Source: Acestrorhynchus altus
Lineage: Eukaryota; Chordata; Actinopteri; Characiformes; Acestrorhynchidae
Assembly: GCA_034509495.1 (NCBI GenBank)
Contig: CM067510.1
Location: forward strand, 29,147,889-29,211,888
Direction of reading: 5' to 3'
DNA: 64,000 nucleotides
Shown here: positions 42,001 through 52,500 of the stretch, one piece after another
Layout of the letters: each line of letters opens with the position of its first letter
How positions within the stretch are numbered: the first letter of the stretch is position 1
Program-made: the position numbers and the translations under genes
The notes under the pieces: generated by a model
Database searches by the model: none
What the model saw: only the letters and a program-made list of their open reading frames with translations
Told to the model about the DNA's origin: nothing

Positions 42001-44966
42001 GAATAACGTATATTAGACATTAATTCTAGTAAATCAATTCATTAAACTGATTACACTCCACGACAAGTGTAAGGTGATTGTAAGGTTAAAAAACATATTT
42101 AAGCACATATTTTCATTTAGAATAGAATTTTTTTTTTGATTTTTTTTCTTAAGAAGATAAAATATAAATATATTTTATCTTTGTTTGGAGCTGATCAGAT
42201 CCTTACTGTGAAAACCAAACAAATGAAGAGAAGAATATTTCCTCAAATCAAAGAAAAAAGGGACTGACCACTCTAGAGTTCAGATCTCAACATGACGGAA
42301 TGTGTTTGAGATGACTTTGATGGTGAGAAGCAGAAAAACTCTACGATTTTTGTCTTTTACTTTTCTGCACAGAAACTAAAAATCTGTACAGAATGGAAGC
42401 TGTAATGAAACATTACAAATCATATTGAATTCAGCTGTTCAGCTGTCATTAATTAATTAAACATGTTCTTCTCAGCTGTGACACTTAATGGCTGCTTCGA
42501 CTAGAAATGAACAAATGAAGGATGGACTTTGGCACAGAACTGGACTGTTTTATTTTAGATTTAACAATATATTTACTTGGTGCTTTTCTCAGGCCCCTGT
42601 TCAATCAGAGTGTGTGTGGCTGCTGCTCTCATGAGGATATAGTCACGGTCATGATCAGGCAGGAAAACATACTTTGTTTCCTAGATACAAAAGAGAAAGG
42701 AAGAGGAAAAGAGTGTTAAACATGATGAAGAGCAAGAAGGGAGATGTTTTATGCACCTAAGCATGCAGTTTCAAACCATTTATCTCAGAAATTAGAGGGT
42801 TTTGCTTGTGAAAACATCACAGTACAACAAATATATATATAATAAACTATATAAATATATATATAAACACGCATTTTTAAATTGGAAGAAAGTAGTTGAG
42901 CTGGTTTTAAGCTTGGTTCCAGATTTTGTCCTGGACGTCCCCAGCCAGCAGGTGCATGTGTTCAATTCCATATCCAGCTCAAATAATCTAACATCATTAA
43001 GCATTAGTCAAACCAGGGGCAGGTTCGATATCTAAACACTGCAAATGCAGACGTTAACATGTAACATATAGATAACATATCGATCCACTGTGCTGCACAC
43101 ATTTGTCCTCCACTTTTAATCCATCCACACAGTGAAATGCACAGATACACTCAACTCAACTAACACACACTGGGGGTAGTGAGCACACATGCCCAGAGTG
43201 GGGCACGTGGGGGAAGTGCACTGTTTGCCTAAAGTTCACAGGCTAAACAACCTACTTCATTTATATGTACTTGTGTTAAAACCTTCAGAACTCGTAAATA
43301 TAACTTAGTCATTAGAAAGTAGTGATAGTGATATGATTTGAACTTGAACACGAGACTGATTTATTTAATAATTCGAGGACTCAAAGGCTGACTGTTATCA
43401 ATGAGCCCCACAGTGATGACGGGCAGTGATATAAAACCACTTTTCATATGAATGCTATTTGCACGTCATCTTTATAATCTGGGTTTTACTGAGCAACTGC
43501 TTACTGTCCACATGAGGAGCTGTATAAACACACAATTTCGTTTCAGTTTTCTTTAAATTCAAATCTTTTGCTGATTTGAATTTAAAGAACTTGCTGTTAC
43601 CTTATCCAGAGGAGGGCCCAGGTAACCTGCACTGGCGTAGCTTCTCATTGAGTTGCGCAAGGTGTTTGTGGAGAATGTGTAGAGCGAGGTGCGTCTACCA
43701 ATATCCTCTTCAAAGCCTTTAATAACTGCGCCATTAGTCCTAAGCAAGATAGGAATTGAATTTTTTAAAGGGAACATGCCAGCTCACACATACCCTTTAT
43801 ATACTGACATTATAAAAACTGTATATATAAAAACTGATATTGCAATTTATATTTTTCTGTCATGGAAAAATAATTGAACATGTGGTCTCTGCAGCATCTC
43901 ACCTGAACACATAGTCATGCTGGTCAATCTCCAGGCCTTTCTTGGATCCCCTCATGATTCCTCCATTACCTACTACAGCACAGCGGATACACTGTGACCT
44001 GTTCTCTCTTTTCTCCCAGTCATCAAACATCTGCTGATTGGCTGAGGTGTTTAAGACAGCCAGCGATCTGTTCAGGACTGTAAAGATATAGCAACATATT
44101 CAGTATTAGAACATTAGCTCTTCTGAACAAACATTGGAAGTGCATATTTAATCTGAGGGCTGGTCAAGTCTCGGTTTGCATAACATTTTTACACATCTTC
44201 AGCAGATTAAGAAGATTATTGCCAAATAACAGTTATAAGATTTAGCCATCGAATGTTCTGTTTAGCAGCCAACAGTCCTTTACATCTTAACTGCCTTAAC
44301 AAAGTCGAGAAAAGTAGACATTAGAGATTATTCTAACAATAAGGCTGAAACTGAGAGGATGTCAAATGAAGATGTTTTGTACATCATGGATATAAATTAT
44401 TAGGACATGGGGGTGATGCATTACATTTGCTAAGAATTCACTTCATTGCATTGATTACATAAATTGTCTTTTGTGACATTATCATAACTTGTCAAAACAA
44501 ATGACGGGAAGTTTTCCAGCACTTTGTCCGGGACTATCCAATCAGCTCCACCCCTTACGTTTCAATGACATTAGTTCTCAGTTCTAAGTTCTCAGCTGTT
44601 CTCAGACTATATTCTCAGACTATATTCCCTCTTTATGATGCACTAAAATCTGCCACTCAACAATGCCATATTTTACAGCATGACGTTGCCAGACAAAAGC
44701 AGGACGTGTAGCTCAAATGTGAGGCATCTGCTGGTTTTATTATCTCTGCTGAAACTGCATTCTCAAACTACTGTAATTTGGTGGGTCTGACTACACGGAG
44801 GAAGAAAATACCAACATGTTTCTGCTGTAATGAGATAAAAATGACATTAAAAGTGCTTTAACAGCCCGAAAACTGTGAAACTTTTGCTTAAAAAAACAAA
44901 ACAACTAAGACTGTTCAGAAGTGTTTGTGGCCTTTTTGCTACAGCAACTATGTAAAGGATTTCTGG

Positions 44967-45003
<37 letters not shown>

Positions 45004-46442
45004 GCAATTAAGAGGTCAGTAGATAGCTATGGTGCAATATGGTCGTACTAAATTTAGTAGAAGGAGAAAGACAAAGCACTTCAGCACTTTTACTGCAAAA
45101 GACTGCAGTTCTAACCAGTTTTTAAGGCATTAACAGCCAACCTGTGAGATGTACTTCTTTGATTTTGTTGGATGGACTATGTTAATTAAAAGAACAGCCT
45201 GCTTTCAAATAAATCTAGCATGAATAAATTCAAATCAAAAACCATGGATGTGAGTGCAATTTAATAACCTCAAAAAGCTACGGGGGAAAAAAACATATAT
45301 GAACAGAAATAAATTGGAAAGGTTTGAAACGTCTGCGCTCCATCTCAAACATCCACGTTATCCACTTTTTAATGATCTTAACATCTGATGGGTGGGTTTC
45401 CCAGTGTTTATTCTTGAGATACTTTACTGAGATAAAATATTAGTGATTATGGGTAAATATGGCAAAGTGTATAGCTTTATATTATTTTTTCCATTCCTTT
45501 ATTGATATACACAGTAAATTTTATATCACTCCTTCACAAATAAAATTTAAAAAGGAAAATAATAATAATTTCTTTACGGGTCCAATTTAGATACAAGCCA
45601 TTGGCAAGCAGACCTTCTGGAAGTTCAAGATCTACCACTGAAAAAAAGAGCTTTCAGACTACGTTTTTTAAATCACGAGAACATCAGCTCTGTTGAAGGA
45701 CTCTTTATTGAGTGACTCTAAATAACATCACATTTAATAAAGGTCACAAGCCTCACACAAAACATGAATCTGACACAAATATAAACAACAACAAAAATAT
45801 TCATGCTATATTCACTGTTCAGTGCCAACACTTTGAAGAAATGATCATTGCTGGGTCTTTAACCATGTTTTAACCTTTATTGCCCAATAAATGCCTAATT
45901 ACTCCCAAATACTACTTTTTTCTTGCACATGAGATTAGAATCATATCAGCATGTTCACATTTGACCTATATTGCAATTCATTAATGTCAACCATATTGCA
46001 AACACTTACCATCAATATCCACACTGCCCCATCCGTGGGCTCCCGGAAAGCGGCTTAACCGCAAGAACTCCTTCTGGGAAAAATGTTTGGCCCACTGAAG
46101 AACAGGCACGTTCTCCAAAAACCTTTCAGCAAAGCAAGTCTGAGAAATGTTCTTCCGAATACTATGAGGGCAGCTCTGAAATGTAGTTACAAAATTATGT
46201 CAGAAAAAAAATGTTTAATTTGACATTTCATTTCATCTCTAATATTGAACAAAAAACACAGACATATTTAGGGTTTGATGTGGCATCTCACTACACATCT
46301 GTCCACACAGAACACAGTCATTATCACATTTAGAACCAAAGTGCTTTGCAATGCAGAACCAGTTCCCTGAACCGAGTAATCCCACATGCATATTCAAAGC
46401 TTTTAAAACCATCAATGCAATTTTAAATTTGGATTGTGCAAT

Positions 46443-46503
<61 letters not shown>

Positions 46504-49500
46504 ACACGGAGACAGCTACAGCCCCAGATTCTGTGATGCACAGGCTAGACAGGCCTGGGGATATAAATCTTACACATCACCTAGTTTCAAAAAACTTAAT
46601 GTCATGTCTCAGGAAACTTGCACCCTCTGTATAAGCTCTGAGTTGTGAGTCACATCTGAAACATGCACTGATTTTTAGTGTAGGTTAGGTCAGTGGACGC
46701 AGCCTGCAAATTCTTGTCTCCTGCCGGTGCTGACCGGAGGGTGTGTCCAAGAGATCAAATTTTTGATGGATTTGTTAGGAATTCTAGCCTCAAATGGATG
46801 TTTAAGTGTTCCTCAAAAAAACTCTCCATATTTGCTGTTTTTACTTTATGACTATAGTATAGATCTGGCCGGTTGGTCTTTTATATACCGCTCAGCATTT
46901 CACTTGAAGAATGGATAATCAAATGCTCCATTAATGGTGAAATAAGTTTGATTTGGGTTTTTTTGCTTCTTGTGAACAAGAGATGTCCATCTGTAGGCCG
47001 TTGACAGCAATGATGTACATGGTTTTATTATTAACATAAGTAGACTAAACAAAGCATTGAAGAGTATTGACATTACTGCTTGAATGCAGGTGTGTGTTGT
47101 TACAGCTTATCCAGCCAGGTAACAAAACACGTTTGAGCAATAAACACGGACTTCATTTCAGTGGTTCCTCTTAATCTTTGACTGTTATTTTATACATCAT
47201 TTGCAAATATGTCATATTCCAAAAATATGGCCCGTGCTGCAGACTGAGAAAATACACCAGGGTGGAGTGTAATCCAATGGAGCTGTGTAATCAATTAGAC
47301 AAGTGCCTTACTGTTTACCTTAGCTGTGCAGTGATTGTCTGACTGAGCTACAGCCCTGGGAAGCCCAGGCCCGGCGACGCCACTGAACTGTACAGACACC
47401 CACTATATAACGGCTGCACAATTCAGTGTGATCATTATCTAGTTACCAGAACTTTCTTTTGCTAATAAGCTGTGTGGCGTCTCCAGTGTGATAACAGGAT
47501 ACTCTACCAGAAGACCTAAAGGAATGAGCTCTGAGTGGCGAATGGGCTACGCTATAATCCAAGGATCGCAGTCTGCCGTGGCAGCCCGGGAGTTTGAAGA
47601 GAGCAAACTGGCCTGGATGGGTGCAATGGCTCTTTCCCATCCCAACTAATGCAATACTGCAAGGCATCTGTTAGCCACTATTGTCAGAACTGGGGGACCT
47701 GGAGCTCCTCCAGCAATGATGCTATAACGCTTGGCTCAAAGGTGTGGCTGGGTGGGAGGCACGTGCTTGGCTTCACACTTCTAGTGTCAGGAGCATTGTA
47801 TGAGATATTGGGTTGTTGGGTTGGGTTATTATGGAAAAAATAATAAAGCAAAAAAGAAGCTCTAAAGCATTTTCCTGTTCTATTCACGTCTTCATTAAAG
47901 GAATAAAAGTTCCTATATACATTTCATAAACTCCAAGAACCCTTTCACCAATTGGGTTTCTTTGCATTGTGACAGGGTTCTTCAGATTAATAAATGCACT
48001 GCAGAAATTTCTGTCGGAACATTTTAACGATTCTACAAATGCAACAAATGTAAATATGAAATGTAGCATTTTTAAGGTTCTATATAGCACCAAAAACAGG
48101 CTCCACTATGAACTATTTCTGGTACCATACAGAGCGCTCTTCAAAAAGGCTGTATATATAACCCCTCTACAGCATTCTCCATCGGAGCAGTATTCAGTCA
48201 TGGTGTACTGTATTTACTTACTCTGCACTGACCAAGACATTATATCTTTATTTTAATGCTCTTCAGAAATAGTTTTGAATAAATCTGATACATTATACTT
48301 CTGTCTGAATTAGGATTAGTGTTGTATCTCAGAATGGATTTTGTGTTACATTTGCTAACAATGTCTCTTATCTTCTTTATATTAAGAGTTTGAAAAATTA
48401 TGAGCACATTTAGGGTTTTGGCATGTTAGGTTTGTTTGGTGTATACAGAAGATATCTGATACTGTTTTGAAAACAAATATGTATGTGCACGAAAAAAAAA
48501 GTAGAAAAACGTACAGTTTGGAGGGGAACATCATCAGAGGTGTACGTGTCTCCAATAAGGTCAGGCAATGTAGGTTTTACAGGTTCTCTTGGAGTGCTGG
48601 TTTTCTTAGACTCCGTCATGTTTTTCATGGGGTTTGTTGTTCGCTTGGAGAAAATTCCCACTGCAGCTTGTGTGGTGTATTGTTCTTCTCCCGTTGTTAA
48701 TATTTACTTGCCGAACCAATCAAACACAGGAGTTAAATAATCCAAGAAAGTATTTCTTTTGTTTGTTGTCCTGCAGCCCTAGAAAAAAAAAAAACATTGT
48801 CATATGCATTAGATTTCGAAGTTCAGTAGTGGTAGAGATACAAACACACCAGACTTGTGTCAATTGAAGACCCACCATGTCTTTAATTTTCAGGGGAAAA
48901 CTACCTTTAAAATGGTAACTTTCGAAGATGTTTCCCTAAATGTTGGCTTAAACTTATTAAAAAAAATGGTGAGAAGAACATCTTAAGAACAAAAAATTGT
49001 TTATTGAGGAAATATTATGAGATTTAAAGGTGTGAATGCGTTTGGAAGTAGGCAGGCCATGGGAACTTACTGTTGCTAGGCACAAAAGAAGAAATTAAGT
49101 TGCTGACTAAAGCACTGGTGATACTAGGATCAAGATTTTAACATAAAACTCTATATTTGTATCAGTGAATAGACAAATATTACAAAATGATTCAAACTGT
49201 ATCCATTTATAGTATTTTTGAACTTATGTGGAGCTCTGTGTAATCAACCCCAGGTTGGAGTGTGTGTTTCTATTAGAAGAATTTACACACACAACCTTTT
49301 ACTGATCTGTCTTCAAAATTATTAAGACCAATTAATGCTTCTTTTCCTCAAAAATCCTGCATGCACCAGACAATTTAAAACATTACACACACAATTATAA
49401 TATTAAAGGAATATCATATGCCAAAACAAGTAGAGAATTAGAAACATGGACATAAAACAAGGGATAAAAAATTACACCGCTTTCAATCTCAGTCAATGTA

Positions 49501-52500
49501 CAAATAAGGGTTAGAGATATCACGAACTGGGAAGTAAATGTATGTAAACAATAAAATCAGATGGAATGATGCAATCACAAAGAGTGTGGGAGAGTTCACA
49601 TGTTGCACAGTTTGAAGATACTTAAGCCTAAACAACTTAAGGCCCTCCCTCACCTTGTGAAATGTTCATAGGTCCATCAATAAATGGCAGGGGTTGGTGA
49701 ATTCTCTTTCTCTTAAAAAAAGCATTGTTTTCTCTCGGCAGTTCATTTTTCTGTAGTACTGGTTCATAAAATTGTTGCTGATCAGATCATAAAATGCCAC
49801 AGCAGCTAAAGTGGATTGGTGAATTATGAGAACTTGTTTCTAGTATTGTTTAGAGCGGGAGTGCCCTGTTAAGTGGGTGTGAAAAGGTCTTGGTATGGAA
49901 GACAGGACACAGTTTGGGCCTTATGTATAACCCCAAAATGCGTTAGGTGTCATCTTCATAATATGATTTTAGTTGATATATTAGCAGTTATAGTGACTGC
50001 TGTGAATAGAGCAGCTGAGATCGAAAGACGTAGCGGCTTGGAAGGCAACTGACAAGGGCAAGGGTACCATGGGCTGTAGCCACGTGGCGAGTGGCAATAC
50101 GGTGCATAATGCAATCAACAGCTTATGCTGAAAAATCTATACCCCAGAAGGTGGGTTATGCATAGGAGGCAGGTGAAATGGAGATGGTCTGTATTGGCTG
50201 GGGAGCAGGTGAGGTCGAGGTGAGAGGGGCTGAGATTCTACCAAGAAATAAGCAAGAAGTTTGGATGGTGCAGAGGGCATGGGCGATTGCTTGATACAGA
50301 ATTGTTCCTGAATGCGGATCATGACATCCAGCAACAGAATACCACCACAGTTAGTCACAAAGTGAGAACAGGATGGTTTGGGTTGCAAAGCATGCTGCGA
50401 CATCAGAACTTAAGTCCGGATGGAGCTAAATACAAGGTAACCTGTGAAAAGGGCACATAAGCGACTTGTGGCTGGGAGGGCTTCCAGCAGGACAACAACC
50501 CTAGAATACAGTCAGCATACAATGGAATGGTTTAGATCAAAAGCATTTTAATGGCTTCAAATGGCCCAATCAAATTCCAGACCCTATTCACTGAAGTCTG
50601 TATGGCAAGACTTGAAAAATGCTGCTACATGGTGTCACCATCCCAATCTGATGACTCGAGAACTGGTTGCAAAAAAAAATGTGCAAAGCTGGTGGAGCTA
50701 GCGATGTGGTTGGTATGACACAACCAGCTAACACCACGAGAGCCATCACATCACGTGGGAGCCTGGGGTTTGTGTCCCAATCTGGGCAACTATGCCTTTA
50801 CAGCATTCTGTCTTGCACAGTCTGCTATAGGTCATATTCTGATGTTTTTATTGGATGGATGAGACCAATATCTTTAAGGTGTGGCGCAGGATACTTTTGA
50901 TTTTTCAGTAGTATTGGTTAATAAGGTGGTGCTAATCAGATGATAAAATGTCACAGCAGCTACAGTGGTTCGCTGTAGTGGCTTATTTGTAGTATTGCTA
51001 TTACAGTTGCTATCTAGTGAAATAGTGACTGCTAATGAATAGGGCAGCTGAGATCAAAGAAAGACCTTCTTGCGGCAGCAGAAGAGCAGCTGACAAAGAG
51101 AACAGAGCTAAGTGTGAGGTACCATGGGCTGATGGCAGTTGGTAGTTACTGACCTAGTACCCAAGTGTTTGCAATCAGCTAGAGCTATGCTGAAAAATAC
51201 TGTCCCAGAAGTGAGTGTATGCATAGAGGTGAAATGGAATGCTGAGGATTCCAGAAGGTGTTGGGAGAGCTTCCAGCAGAACTGTTGACCCTAGGCGTGC
51301 AGCCAAGCGCTTCTATTAAGATTGGTTTGAATCAATATATATATATGTATATAGCCAACATATATATATATAACTATATATATATATATATATAACTAAG
51401 CTTTTATACATAATAATACTACTCTGGCACCTCTGTAATATAAGTAACCTTGTAAGTCTCACTCTGAATGAGGCGAGGTAAATCTAGAAACAGGTGGTCC
51501 AACAAAAACCAACGAATCAAGGGGGCCGAATACAAACTGCACGCCGCACTTCCCAGATTTTTATTTGTAAAAAAAACTAATGAAAACTATTTTTAACATT
51601 TTCTTTGTTTATTTTCTATTGGCCTACCACATACAATCTCACTAAGATACATTTAAGTGTAAGGGTATGAAAACTGTAGATGCCTCCCCTGAGGCAGTCT
51701 AAAGGTGCTTACTGCACCATAGGTTCTCCTCCCTCTCCAGCACAGAGCACGATGTAAATCTCAATGCCCTCGTCAGGTGCAGGATCTCCAGGCAGGTGAC
51801 ATCCCACTAGGCAAAGCAGCTAGCAGTCTTTGCATGAATGAGCTTTATTCCACACCCCAGTGCACCTGCCTCCTCTTCCTTGAGTAGATATGCAAACGTT
51901 TCACAAATTGAGATGCACAAAGCCTTGTGCTCACCTCCCAGACACAAAGAACAGTCTTGTCACCAAAGAAGGAAACTCTTCCTTCTAAAAGTGAACAGAT
52001 CTGAGAACATCTTATTAAGCTGGCATTAATCAGATACATTAGCAGAAGTTGATTGCAGCATCTCTAACTTGCTCAAAGCCAGTCAGCAAGAAAAGATAAG
52101 ACTAATCTGGAAATCAACCTCCAGACCAGTTCATACGTTCACAGGGTCAGGACCATTACTTTTCCGGAACAATTACTCTCAGCTACACAAAACCATGGAC
52201 GAAGATTTCTTCCTGGCTCCTGATGAAACCTCGGCCATCCAGGTTAAACACAACCATACTGAACATTCGTGAGATTATTTTAACTGCTTAAAGCAAACGT
52301 TCTTCCAGGGTTTTACAGAAGTCCAAGATTTACATTTCTCTTTCTGCACAATCACCATTCATCCATGCACACTCATGTCACACTCATGGCACGCCAAGGT
52401 AAACTTTGTGTGTGAGAGATTATGAGCTCCACACAAACTGTGGTGCGACCAAATAGGTTTGGTGAACGCTTGAATTTTCTACCCAATAGTTTTTCCTGTG

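Noticed and set aside
46239..46648. His-Thr and Val-Cys repeat frames
   Set aside because: Produced by the (CA)n microsatellite at 46,444-46,501.
48771..48783. Alternative acceptor CTAG for the stem exon of the sialyltransferase
   Set aside because: It has the better pyrimidine tract, but using it adds 8 bp that break the phase with the start exon and bring in an early stop.
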